From: Klebsiella sp. BIGb0138
GTDB taxonomy: Bacteria; Pseudomonadota; Gammaproteobacteria; Enterobacterales; Enterobacteriaceae
Direction: 5' to 3'
Length of the DNA: 64,000 nucleotides
Assembly: GCF_004342285.1 (NCBI RefSeq)
Contig: NZ_SMCV01000002.1
Span: 248,001 to 312,000 of the forward strand
Position numbers and translations under genes: made by a program. The notes under the pieces are model-generated. The model made no database searches. It was not told where the DNA came from and was given only the letters and a program-made list of their open reading frames with translations. Below are positions 32,205-40,242 of this stretch, piece after piece. Positions within the stretch are counted from its first letter, which is position 1. Each line of letters starts with the position of its first letter.

Positions 32205-33703
32205 CAGAAGCGCTCCAGTTCAGGAAAAGGCAGATGGCCATGATGAACATGCATGGCGCCAAATTCTGCGCAGCGGTGCAGCGTGGGAATATTCTTACCA
32301 GGGTTCAGGAGACCGTCAGGGTCGAAAGCCGCTTTTACCGCATGGAAAGTGGTAATTTCATCGCTGTTGAACTGCGAGCACATTTGATTGATCTTTTCAC
32401 GGCCGACGCCGTGTTCGCCGGTGATGCTGCCGCCCACCTGCACGCAAAGCTCAAGGATTTTGCCGCCGAGGATTTCTGCGCGTTCGAACTCGCCAGGCGT
32501 GTTGGCATCAAACAGAATCAGGGGATGCATGTTGCCATCGCCGGCGTGGAAGACGTTCGCCACCCGCAGCTCGTAGCGACGCGATAAGTTGGCGATGCCT
32601 TCCAGCACCCCCGGTAGCGCGCGGCGCGGGATGGTTCCGTCCATACAGTAGTAATCGGGCGAGATGCGCCCCACCGCCGGGAAGGCGTTCTTGCGCCCGG
32701 CCCAGAAGCGGATACGCTCGGCTTCATCCTGCGCCAGGCGGACCTCTGTCGCGCCTGCCTGCAGCAGGATCTCGTTGACCCGTTCGCAGTCCTCCTGCAC
32801 GTCGGACTCCACGCCGTCGAGCTCGCATAACAGAATGGCCTCCGCCTCGACGGGATAGCCGGCATGAATAAAATCTTCCACGGCGCGAATAGAGAGGTTA
32901 TCCATCATCTCCAGACCGCCGGGAATGATGCCATTGGCGATAATATCGCCGACGGCCAGACCCGCCTTTTCGATCGAGTCAAAGCTGGCCATCAGCACCC
33001 GGGCGACCGGCGGTTTGGGTAGCAGCTTAACGGTGACTTCGGTCACCACCCCCAGCATGCCTTCAGAACCGGTAAACAGCGCCAGTAAATCAAAACCGGG
33101 GGAATCCAGCGCGTCGGAGCCGAGCGTCAGCGCCTCGCCCTCGAGGGTTAACACTTCCAGTCGGAGCAGATTATGTACGGTCAGGCCATATTTCAGGCAG
33201 TGTACTCCCCCGGCGTTTTCCGCAACGTTACCGCCGATAGAGCAGGCAATCTGGGAAGAGGGATCGGGAGCGTAATAGAGATCGTAAGGCGCAACCGCCT
33301 GAGAAATCGCCAGATTACGCACGCCCGGCTGTACCCGCGCCCGGCGTCCGGCGACGTTGATATCGAGGATCTCATTAAACCGCGCCATGACCAGCAATAC
33401 GCCCTTTTCGAGCGGCAAGGCGCCGCCGGAAAGACCGGTTCCCGCGCCGCGGGTGACCACCGGGACGTGTAGCCGATGGCAAACACCCAGGATAGCGATC
33501 ACCTGATCGATACGCTTAGGCAGGACAACCAGCATCGGCCGCGTACGATAGGCGCTCAGGCCGTCGCATTCGTAGGGAATCATCTCCTCATCGGTGTGGA
33601 GAATATCCAGATCGGGGACATGCTCACGCAGTGCCATCAATACCGATGTCCGCTCGACATCGGGTAAAACGCCATCAAGGCGCTCGTCGTATAAGATATT
33701 CAT
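32204..33703 (-). CDS. glcD: glycolate oxidase subunit GlcD
   Basis: The 499-residue catalytic FAD-linked subunit of glycolate oxidase (FAD-binding type 4 and C-terminal oxidase domains). Visible motifs are TRGAGTGLSGGALP (FAD pyrophosphate site, about 85-98), NAGGVHCLKYGLT (about 160), and HAGDGNMHPLI and GEHGVGREK in the C-terminal half. It is the first gene of the operon; the promoter region with two GntR-type operators is shared with glcC. Confidence 0.96.
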   Translation of the reverse strand: MNILYDERLDGVLPDVERTSVLMALREHVPDLDILHTDEEMIPYECDGLSAYRTRPMLVVLPKRIDQVIAILGVCHRLHVPVVTRGAGTGLSGGALPLEKGVLLVMARFNEILDINVAGRRARVQPGVRNLAISQAVAPYDLYYAPDPSSQIACSIGGNVAENAGGVHCLKYGLTVHNLLRLEVLTLEGEALTLGSDALDSPGFDLLALFTGSEGMLGVVTEVTVKLLPKPPVARVLMASFDSIEKAGLAVGDIIANGIIPGGLEMMDNLSIRAVEDFIHAGYPVEAEAILLCELDGVESDVQEDCERVNEILLQAGATEVRLAQDEAERIRFWAGRKNAFPAVGRISPDYYCMDGTIPRRALPGVLEGIANLSRRYELRVANVFHAGDGNMHPLILFDANTPGEFERAEILGGKILELCVQVGGSITGEHGVGREKINQMCSQFNSDEITTFHAVKAAFDPDGLLNPGKNIPTLHRCAEFGAMHVHHGHLPFPELERF

Positions 33704-33812
33704 GAGTAGGGTTCACTTTGTAATCGTGTTATGTGGCAGCAGTTCGTTTGCCCGCTGCTTCTGCGATCAGTTTTTAGGTGGGGAATGACCTGCCGTCTAT
33801 CACTTTATCTGG

Positions 33813-33823
33813 CGGTCAGACCA
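33813..33823. promoter_or_regulatory. putative GlcC operator, glcD-proximal
   Basis: The 11-bp element CGGTCAGACCA has the GGT-N3-ACC core of FadR-type GntR regulators. It lies 110 bp from the glcD start in the divergent glcC-glcD region. Assignment to GlcC rests on position and family consensus. Confidence 0.6.
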
Positions 33824-33931
33824 CTTTTTTTTCATCAATGATTGACGCGCAATGGTTAATTTGGTGTTAAATGACTGTGATAATAAAACTTCCGGTATGT
33901 AACTATTACGATAAGAACATAACAGCAAAAT

Positions 33932-33942
33932 TGGTCCTACCA
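33932..33942. promoter_or_regulatory. putative GlcC operator, glcC-proximal
   Basis: TGGTCCTACCA is a perfect TGGT-N3-ACCA dyad ending 17 bp before the glcC start codon. This placement would suit autorepression. Confidence 0.65.
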
Positions 33943-33959
33943 GCAACCGAGGTCCGTTT

Positions 33960-34733
33960 ATGAAAGATGAACATAGCTCGACTCGTCGCCCTATTTGTGA
34001 AGTTGTTGCGGAAAGTATCGAACGGTTGATCGTTGATGGCGTGTTAAAAGTCGGACAGCCACTTCCTTCAGAGCGTCGCCTGTGTGAGAAGCTCGGGTTC
34101 TCCCGTTCGGCTCTGCGTGAAGGGCTTACCGTGCTGCGCGGCCGCGGGATTATCGAAACCGCCCAGGGCCGCGATTCCCGCGTCGCCCGTCTGAACAAAA
34201 TGCAGGACACCACGCCGCTCATACACCTGTTTAACTCTCAACCACGCACCCTGTACGATCTGCTCGACGTGCGCGCGCTGCTGGAAGGGGAATCCGCCAG
34301 GCTTGCCGCCCAGCTAGGCACTCAGGCTGATTTTGTGCTGATCACCCGATGTTATGAGAAAATGCTGGCCGCCAGCGAAGGCGACAACGAAATTACCCTC
34401 ATTGAACATGCCCGCCTCGATCACGCCTTTCACCTGGCGATTTGCCAGGCGTCGCACAACCAGGTACTGGTTTTCACCCTCCAGTCGCTGACCGATTTGA
34501 TGCTCAATTCGGTATTTGCCTGCGTGAATAACCTGTATCACCGTCCGGCGCAGAAAAAACAGATCGACAGACAGCACGCACGGGTTTACCACGCCGTACT
34601 GCAGCGGCTGCCCAAAGTCGCCCAGCGTGCCGCCCGCGATCACGTCATGAATGTGAAAAAAAATCTCCATGACATTGAGCTGGAAGAGCAGCGTCTTATT
34701 CGTTCGGCGATGCGTCTGGAGGGCTGGAGCTAA
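33960..34733 (+). CDS. glcC: GntR-family regulator GlcC of the glc operon
   Basis: A 257-residue FadR-subfamily GntR regulator. The winged helix spans about residues 10-75 (LIVDGVLKVGQPLPSERRL, RSALREGLTVLRGRGII) and is followed by an all-helical FCD effector domain with metal-type residues around DHAFHLAI. E. coli GlcC activates the glc operon with glycolate and represses itself. It is divergent from glcD, as in E. coli, across 256 bp with two matching palindromes. Confidence 0.92.
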   Translation: MKDEHSSTRRPICEVVAESIERLIVDGVLKVGQPLPSERRLCEKLGFSRSALREGLTVLRGRGIIETAQGRDSRVARLNKMQDTTPLIHLFNSQPRTLYDLLDVRALLEGESARLAAQLGTQADFVLITRCYEKMLAASEGDNEITLIEHARLDHAFHLAICQASHNQVLVFTLQSLTDLMLNSVFACVNNLYHRPAQKKQIDRQHARVYHAVLQRLPKVAQRAARDHVMNVKKNLHDIELEEQRLIRSAMRLEGWS

Positions 34734-34754
34734 CGACCAGCGGGGAGGAGAAGC

Positions 34755-34790
34755 GGAGCAATGCGCGCGAAAATTGCCGCTCATTGCTCC
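34755..34790. repeat. inverted repeat after glcC
   Basis: GGAGCAATG (34755-34763) and CATTGCTCC (34782-34790) form a 9-bp stem with an 18-base loop, no T-tract. It may be a weak terminator or stability hairpin. Confidence 0.45.
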
Positions 34791-34852
34791 CTGGCGTTGG
34801 CCAGCTCATGCGGAAAACCGCGGGGAAACGTCGCCTTAGCGGCGGCGCATGG

Positions 34853-35128
34853 CTACAGCCCTCTTGCCTGCTCTTTCAGCAGGTCGAGGCCATAACAGTT
34901 AATCCGCAACAGGCCCGGATTCAGCTGATATTGCCGACGTTCCAGGTCCCAGTGCAGATCGGTCTCAATCAGGCCCTTTTCTGCCAGATACAGCAAGTGA
35001 CCAATAAATATCGCCTCGCTGGCTTCCTCAGCAACATACTGCTGATAGCGATGTTCGTCCGCACAGCATGGATATATTTTGGCGAGTTTAGACAAAATTG
35101 AAATCAGAATACTGGTTTGGATATGCAT
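34853..35128 (-). CDS. hypothetical protein, 91 residues
   Basis: Not recognised. The product MHIQTSILISILSKLAK... is predicted soluble, with a helical N-terminal half and a short beta-like segment (LIETDLHWDLERRQYQL) that could be the wing of a winged-helix fold. The start follows AAGGAAAT. An upstream in-frame ATG would overlap the neighbouring membrane-protein gene by about 90 bp, so the inner start is preferred. It lies 17 bp downstream of the DsbB-like gene, probably in one operon. Confidence 0.6.
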   Translation of the reverse strand: MHIQTSILISILSKLAKIYPCCADEHRYQQYVAEEASEAIFIGHLLYLAEKGLIETDLHWDLERRQYQLNPGLLRINCYGLDLLKEQARGL

Positions 35129-35145
35129 TATTTCCTTAAAAAATA

Positions 35146-35661
35146 TCAACGCGCGGATTTGAAAGAAGAGAGTTGGGAAAATGTGGTCAGAATGGCGATC
35201 GCCAAATGAAAGGTAAAAAATAACAGCAGCCATTTGGCTATCTCTTCCGGTAGAAAATACCTGTCGGGATTGCTGGCAATAGGATTCCGGATATTGCCGT
35301 GCATAAATTCATTCAGCGATATAAGCCAGACCGGCAGCAGTTTTGGCATACCGTCACTCAGCTCTTCCACGGCAGAAACCGGGCTCAGAAACTGCTCCAG
35401 AGAGAGGCGTACCCCCTCGAAGGTGCTGATAAACCACAGCGCCAGCGCGCCGTAGCGCAGGCGGCTTTCGGGGGCATAAGCGCCGACCATGCCGGCAACC
35501 ACGATGCCGCATAGCGCGTATTCCTCATACCCGATGCGGTCAGCGGCAATCAGGCCACAGGCGGCAAAAAATAACATCAACGCGCCCATTAATAACGCGC
35601 TGCCGGCAATGATGAACCAGCAGCTGCGTTTCTGTGAGAACAGATAGACATATTCAGGCAT
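35146..35661 (-). CDS. DsbB-like membrane protein lacking the redox cysteines
   Basis: A 171-residue inner-membrane protein with four hydrophobic helices. By eye it aligns with E. coli DsbB: SQxR at 9-12, Trp15, YE(E) near 45-47, AP-x3-LRY near 63-70, and a membrane-proximal LSLEQ segment. The CxxC at 41-44 of DsbB is replaced by residues reading roughly ADRI, and the periplasmic Cys pair (104 and 130) is also absent. Disulfide generation in the DsbB manner is therefore not expected. Role unknown. Confidence 0.6.
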   Translation of the reverse strand: MPEYVYLFSQKRSCWFIIAGSALLMGALMLFFAACGLIAADRIGYEEYALCGIVVAGMVGAYAPESRLRYGALALWFISTFEGVRLSLEQFLSPVSAVEELSDGMPKLLPVWLISLNEFMHGNIRNPIASNPDRYFLPEEIAKWLLLFFTFHLAIAILTTFSQLSSFKSAR

Positions 35662-35800
35662 ACGGCATTCCGAAAAAAAGCGGCGATGGATTCGGCCCTA
35701 CAAAAGATATTTAGCCGACGCGCCGGCGCTCGCGGGTAAAAAGATAACCAGCGCAACGGTCTTCAACAAAGAGCATTGTCTGGTTACCCTGGCGCTGTGT

Positions 35801-37105
35801 TTACCGGGTCGTCACGCGCCAGACGGCGTTGCCGACATCGTCAGCGATGATCAGAGCGCCCTCATTGTCCTGAGCCAGGCCAACCGGGGCGCCATACAGC
35901 TCTTTCTCATCATCGGAGACAAAGCCGCTGACCACCGTTTCGGGTTTACCTACCGGCTTGCCATCTTTAAAGGCGACGAATGAGACCTGGTAACCGTTCA
36001 GCGGCGAGCGATCCCAGCTCCCGTGCTCGCTGATAAAGGCCCCGCCCTGGTACTTCTGCGGCAACATGGCGCCGGTATAGAACAGTAGCCCCAGCGGCGC
36101 CACATGCGAACTCAGCGCATAATCCGGCTTAATCGCTTTCGCCACCATGTCCGGACGCGGCGGTCGGGCGCGGCGATCGACATGTTGGCCAAAATAGCTC
36201 CACGGCCAGCCGTAGAATCCCCCGTCCTGTACCGACGTCATATAGTCAGGCACGAGATCCGCGCCGATCTCATCGCGCTCATTGACCACCGCCCAGAGCT
36301 TGCCGCTATGCGGTTCCCACTGCAGGCCCGTGGGGTTACGAATACCGCTGGCGAAAATACGGCTGGCGCCGGTGGCGACATCCACTTCCAGCACGTTGGC
36401 TCGTCGATACTCGACATCGATGCCATTTTCGGTGATGTTGCTGTTCGAACCGACCCCGACGTACAGCTTTTTCCCGTCCGGACTGGCTAACAGCGCCTTG
36501 GTCCAGTGGTGGTTGATCTTATCCGGAAGATCGGCAAGTTCAGTTCCCGGCGCGCTAATCGAGGTCTCCCCCGTCTGGTAAGGGAAACGCATGATGCTGT
36601 CGGTATTGGCGACGTACAGGTTATCGCCGATAAGCTGTACGCCAAAAGGCGAATGCAGATGCTGAAGGAACAGATGTTTTTCCCAACCGCCAGGGCCTTT
36701 ACGCAGCAGGGTGATCGAGTTACCGCCTTTTCCGCCTTTACCTGACTGATTTTTTACTATGCCGGCAATAAGCTGTTTCGGCGTGGTCAGCGGTTCGCTT
36801 CCCGGACTATTGCTTTCTACCACCAGAACGTCATCGTTCGGTAATACATAAACCTGGCGCGGATGCATCAGGCCGCTGGCGATATTCTCAATTTTCAGCC
36901 CGGCCGCTACTTTGGGGACCATCCCTGATTTCCAGCCCACCCCGGAAGGGACCTGCATCGGCGGCACGAGGAAATCCTGCGCTTTCGGTAGAATGGGATC
37001 GGGGCCGATTTGCTGGTCTGGCGTCAGTTGCGCTTTTTCATCACAGCCGCTAAGAACGGTAGACAGTGCGAAGGCCAGCGGCACCATCAGGAAAAATTTA
37101 TTCAT
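35801..37105 (-). CDS. sorbosone dehydrogenase-family (PQQ-type beta-propeller) lipoprotein
   Basis: A 434-residue exported protein. The signal peptide ends in LSGC, so it is probably a lipoprotein. The rest resembles the six-bladed propeller of soluble glucose/L-sorbosone dehydrogenases (PQRQVYVLPNDDVLVVE-like blade near 85, HSPFGVQLIGDNLYVANT, GIRNPTGLQWEPHSGKLWAVVNERDEIG, ISEHGSWDRSPLNGYQV). Substrate and PQQ use are unproven. ATG 37105 follows GAGGTG well; a GTG three codons upstream does not. It overlaps the preceding gene by 8 bp. Confidence 0.82.
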   Translation of the reverse strand: MNKFFLMVPLAFALSTVLSGCDEKAQLTPDQQIGPDPILPKAQDFLVPPMQVPSGVGWKSGMVPKVAAGLKIENIASGLMHPRQVYVLPNDDVLVVESNSPGSEPLTTPKQLIAGIVKNQSGKGGKGGNSITLLRKGPGGWEKHLFLQHLHSPFGVQLIGDNLYVANTDSIMRFPYQTGETSISAPGTELADLPDKINHHWTKALLASPDGKKLYVGVGSNSNITENGIDVEYRRANVLEVDVATGASRIFASGIRNPTGLQWEPHSGKLWAVVNERDEIGADLVPDYMTSVQDGGFYGWPWSYFGQHVDRRARPPRPDMVAKAIKPDYALSSHVAPLGLLFYTGAMLPQKYQGGAFISEHGSWDRSPLNGYQVSFVAFKDGKPVGKPETVVSGFVSDDEKELYGAPVGLAQDNEGALIIADDVGNAVWRVTTR

Positions 37106-37541
37106 GGCGTTCACCTCGACTATTTTCCCCGCTGCAGGATAAAACCAGCGTGGCGATCAGCAAGCACACAACCGTAATCACAGAATAAACCACGTTCTGC
37201 GGCGCCACGGCGTAGGCATCGCGGCTATGCACAAAGGCGTTGAGGATTGCTGAAATGATGGCAACAACGTTTAACCAGAAATTGATCTTCACCGCGGAGA
37301 GGGCCGGCGATGACTGCCCGACCCACACCTGAAAAAGATTAATCAGCCGGGGAATAATGGCCAAAATAAGCCCCAGCGCAATTAACCAGGCCGCACTCTT
37401 TTCCCACATAACGTTGGTGCTATAGAGATAAATAACATCAAAAATTAACGCCGCGCAGAAAAAACCATATGGTATTGGATTAAGGAGTTCATAAATGACG
37501 GCCGCAACTGAGCATCGGCGCCGGATCGTATTGGTACTCAT
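37098..37541 (-). CDS. DUF2231-type membrane protein
   Basis: A 147-residue protein with four hydrophobic helices, starting MSTNTIRRRC and carrying NPIPYGFFCAALIFDVIYL early on. It resembles DUF2231 membrane proteins that often accompany sorbosone-dehydrogenase-type proteins, and may hold a heme or pass electrons; this is an inference. The start at 37541 has AAGG eight bases upstream; the upstream frame looks non-coding. Its stop overlaps the start of the propeller protein, so the two are co-translated. Confidence 0.7.
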   Translation of the reverse strand: MSTNTIRRRCSVAAVIYELLNPIPYGFFCAALIFDVIYLYSTNVMWEKSAAWLIALGLILAIIPRLINLFQVWVGQSSPALSAVKINFWLNVVAIISAILNAFVHSRDAYAVAPQNVVYSVITVVCLLIATLVLSCSGENSRGERHE

Positions 37542-37959
37542 ATTCATATCCTTGGTATTGAAATAACTGTCGCAGGTGAAGCGGGTATGCGAGTGAGCCC
37601 GGCCGGCCAGGGTTCTCCTCTTCGCGGGACAATCCGGCAACGACGTCTTAACGCTTTCCCGTTCGCTGATACCGTAGCCAGTATGCCTTTTTCGAACAAT
37701 CAGAGAAACGCAATATATGGAATTCAGTTTTGCATAAATAGCGGGGGACAAGAATCTCGTCTCCCCGGCCCTTTAAGTTAAAGCGCAACACAGTTTTGCA
37801 TCCAGGGACATTGTCCGCGAAACGATCCCCTGTAGTATATTGCCCATCAGGCCAGGGCTGAATATAAGCCATAGACAACGTATTCTCCCGGCCCGGAGAT
37901 AAATATCGCACGGACTTAAAATCATTATCCTTAAATAAAGTTAATATTGAGAAAATATC
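37542..37959. other. intergenic region upstream of lrgA
   Basis: This 418-bp divergent region has no credible gene. It contains two direct copies of CAGTTTTGCAT (37725-37735 and 37791-37801). The second is part of a 15-bp dyad (37785-37799) that recurs in inverted form upstream of the bicupin gene. Confidence 0.6.
37785..37799. promoter_or_regulatory. 15-bp dyad GCAACACAGTTTTGC upstream of lrgA
   Basis: GCAA-N7-TTGC dyad about 160 bp before lrgA. Its exact reverse complement, GCAAAACTGTGTTGC, occurs at 44125-44139 upstream of the bicupin gene. This is probably a common regulator site, with one of the nearby LysR proteins as a candidate. Confidence 0.5.
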
Positions 37960-38355
37960 ATGGTAAATGCGTTTGCGTTATTGGTGGTCGCCCAATTAAC
38001 AGGTGAACTACTGAGGAATTTACTCCATCTTCCGTTACCAGGGCCGGTCATTGGCATGTTTATTCTGGCGCTCATTCTCATCCTTCGCGGTACAAGCAAG
38101 TTAGCAAGCGCCCCTGATAGTGCATTAAAACAGCTCGCCGAGGGCCTGATAAATAATATGGGGTTGTTGTTTGTCCCCGCCGGTGTCGGGATTATTACGG
38201 AAGGCGGCATACTTCGTGAATACTGGTTACCTATTCTCATTGGTCTGGTATTTTCAACCATCCTTGGACTGGTGGTCACCGGACTGGTGATGCATCATTT
38301 TTCACGAAAAAATAAGCAGTTGAGCGAATCGATAGAACTCCGGGGGCAACAATAA
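37960..38355 (+). CDS. LrgA/CidA-family membrane protein
   Basis: A 131-residue, four-helix inner-membrane protein of the holin-like LrgA/CidA/YohJ family (LTGELLRNLLHLPLPGPVIGM is the conserved core). Its stop overlaps the ATG of the lrgB-like gene by one base. LrgA-LrgB pairs are linked to murein hydrolase control in Gram-positives, but homologues move small organic acids: the plant plastid glycolate/glycerate carrier PLGG1 is an LrgA-LrgB fusion. Near glycolate genes, a transport role is attractive. Confidence 0.85.
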   Translation: MVNAFALLVVAQLTGELLRNLLHLPLPGPVIGMFILALILILRGTSKLASAPDSALKQLAEGLINNMGLLFVPAGVGIITEGGILREYWLPILIGLVFSTILGLVVTGLVMHHFSRKNKQLSESIELRGQQ

Positions 38356-39071
38356 TGTCGACTATTCATGCTTTGTGGACGCCGATGGCATTAAGTCCTT
38401 TGCTGTGGCTGACGCTGACGTTGTTATGTTTCATGGCAGGGAAAAAGGTACAGCAACTTTCAGGAAATTCACCGTTATTAAACCCGGTACTGCTGGCCAT
38501 TATTTTGATGGCCATCTTGCTGAAACTTACCGGGACGCCATATGCCGTCTATTTCAAAGGCGCCCGGTTTATCAATTTTCTGCTTGGGCCAGCGACCGTA
38601 TCGCTGGCGGTACCGCTGGCGCTGAACATGTCACATATTAAAAGTAGCTTTCGGCCTATTGGACTTGCGCTACTGGCGGGGTCATTGACTTCCACCATCA
38701 CCGGCGCGCTGCTGGTATGGCTATTTGGCGGCGCACGCACCGTGGCTCTGTCGATGGCCTCCAAGTCGGTGACCACCCCGATCGCTATCGCGCTGGCGCA
38801 GGAAGTCGGTGGAGTGCCCGCCTTGACCGCCGCGCTGGCGATTGCTGGCGGTATCGTCGCGGCCGTGGTGGGACGAACGATCCTACGCTGGTTTAAAATT
38901 AACGACTGGAGAGCGCACGGTTTTGCCGCAGGGGTGGCCGGTAGTGGCGTAGCCGCAGCGCAAATCGCGCCATTGAACGGATTAGCCGCTGCATTTGCCG
39001 CGATTGGTATTGGTCTGAACGGCTTACTCACGGCGTTGATTGTGCCACTGCTGGCAGGATTGTGGCATTAA
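38355..39071 (+). CDS. LrgB/CidB-family membrane protein
   Basis: A 238-residue inner-membrane protein with seven or eight helices, of the LrgB/CidB/YohK family. The motif SMASKSVTTPIAIALAQEVGG (about 130-150) is the family signature, and there is a Gly/Ala-rich C-terminal half. It overlaps the lrgA-like gene by one base and should form one transporter or channel with it. A bidirectional terminator follows. Confidence 0.88.
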   Translation: MSTIHALWTPMALSPLLWLTLTLLCFMAGKKVQQLSGNSPLLNPVLLAIILMAILLKLTGTPYAVYFKGARFINFLLGPATVSLAVPLALNMSHIKSSFRPIGLALLAGSLTSTITGALLVWLFGGARTVALSMASKSVTTPIAIALAQEVGGVPALTAALAIAGGIVAAVVGRTILRWFKINDWRAHGFAAGVAGSGVAAAQIAPLNGLAAAFAAIGIGLNGLLTALIVPLLAGLWH

Positions 39072-39135
39072 TAGCCGGTTATAAACTCCACAAGCAGCCC
39101 ATAACGCGGCGCGGTTTTCTTATGCACCGGTGAAC

Positions 39136-39177
39136 AAAACCTGGGTTCAGGCGGATGCAACCGGAACCCGGTTTTTA
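39136..39177. terminator. bidirectional terminator between lrgB and lysR
   Basis: AAAACC-T-GGGTTC (39136-39148) pairs with GAACCC-G-GGTTTT (39164-39176), giving T-runs on both strands between two convergent genes. Confidence 0.75.
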
Positions 39178-39189
39178 ACTTGCCTCCGG

Positions 39190-40104
39190 CTATAGTCGTT
39201 CCCAGAGCGGCGGAGTGCCAATTTTCGCCACCAGAAAGTCGATAAACGACCGGACCTTGCTGGAAACGATCCTTTTACGCGGATAAACAATCCAGATAGC
39301 CGTTTCGGCGCGCAGCATGCTGAATTCCCATTCGGGAAAAACGCGCTGCAGGCGATGTTGTCGCAAATCATTGCAGACCAGCCAGTCAGGCAGCACGGCT
39401 ATTCCAGATCCATGGCGACACGCATAAAGCAGGGCTTCGCTGTCGTTGGCAATAAGCCGGGAGTTCATCGATATTCGAGCCCAGTCATCCCCGGCCCCCT
39501 CTTTACGGGCATACCAGCCTTCGCCGTGGAGCCGCGAAAACATCAACATCTGCTGACCAGGCAGCAGATCTGCGGGCGAATGGCGTGCTATCCAGTCCGG
39601 GCTCGCCCAGGCATAACGTTTCTGTGCAGCCAGTTTCCGCGCATGCATAGTCGATTCCGGTAGTATGCCGATGCGGATGCTCAGATCGATGCGAGATTCG
39701 ATCAGATCCTGCACATCGTCGTTGAAAGTCATGTCCAGGGAGATTTCCGGGTGGAGCTGAAGAAACTCCTCCACGAAGGGCATCACATGCATGCGGCCAA
39801 AGGCGCTCGGGACGCTGATGCGCAACATACCCGCAGGCCGCTTGTTGAGCGCCGAAGTCGAATTTTTCGCCTCCTCCCACTGTGCCAATAAACGAGTGGC
39901 ATGCGAATAGAAAAGCTTCCCCGCTTCGGTTAGCGTCAAACCGCGCGTTGAACGATTGAACAGTGCAATATGCAGATCCTCTTCCAGATCGGCGACATGC
40001 CGGGAGATGGTTGAGGTTTCGATATTCAGTTCCTTCGCGGCGGCACTGAAACTTTTCAATTCTGCAGCGCTAACAAACGTTCTGATCGCAGCAAAATAAT
40101 TCAT
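39190..40104 (-). CDS. LysR-family regulator (leftward member of a divergent pair)
   Basis: A 304-residue LysR regulator with winged helix MNYFAAIRTFVSAAELKSFSAAAKELN and a periplasmic-binding-like effector domain. It is a clear paralogue of the protein encoded divergently at 40243; both start MNYF and end in a KVRSFIDF/KVRAFIDF motif. It converges on the LrgAB pair, so it may regulate lrgAB or the divergent lysR. The start at 40104 gives the family N-terminus; the open frame runs 16 codons further. Confidence 0.88.
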   Translation of the reverse strand: MNYFAAIRTFVSAAELKSFSAAAKELNIETSTISRHVADLEEDLHIALFNRSTRGLTLTEAGKLFYSHATRLLAQWEEAKNSTSALNKRPAGMLRISVPSAFGRMHVMPFVEEFLQLHPEISLDMTFNDDVQDLIESRIDLSIRIGILPESTMHARKLAAQKRYAWASPDWIARHSPADLLPGQQMLMFSRLHGEGWYARKEGAGDDWARISMNSRLIANDSEALLYACRHGSGIAVLPDWLVCNDLRQHRLQRVFPEWEFSMLRAETAIWIVYPRKRIVSSKVRSFIDFLVAKIGTPPLWERL

Positions 40105-40148
40105 TGTCTTGGTCCTTTTCCGCTTTCTTAAGAAGCATTTCGCAGGTG

Positions 40149-40160
40149 GCATAATTATGC
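40149..40160. promoter_or_regulatory. 12-bp palindrome between the divergent lysR genes
   Basis: GCATAATTATGC is a perfect palindrome within the 138-bp divergent region. It is a plausible autoregulatory operator for one or both LysR proteins. AATTGTGTT follows directly and resembles part of the 15-bp dyad found at lrgA and the bicupin gene. Confidence 0.45.
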
Positions 40161-40242
40161 AATTGTGTTATCCAAAAATAGCACTTCAGGAAAGGTGCCA
40201 TCGATGCCATTGTATCTCATCATAAATAATGTCGGGGTGTCT

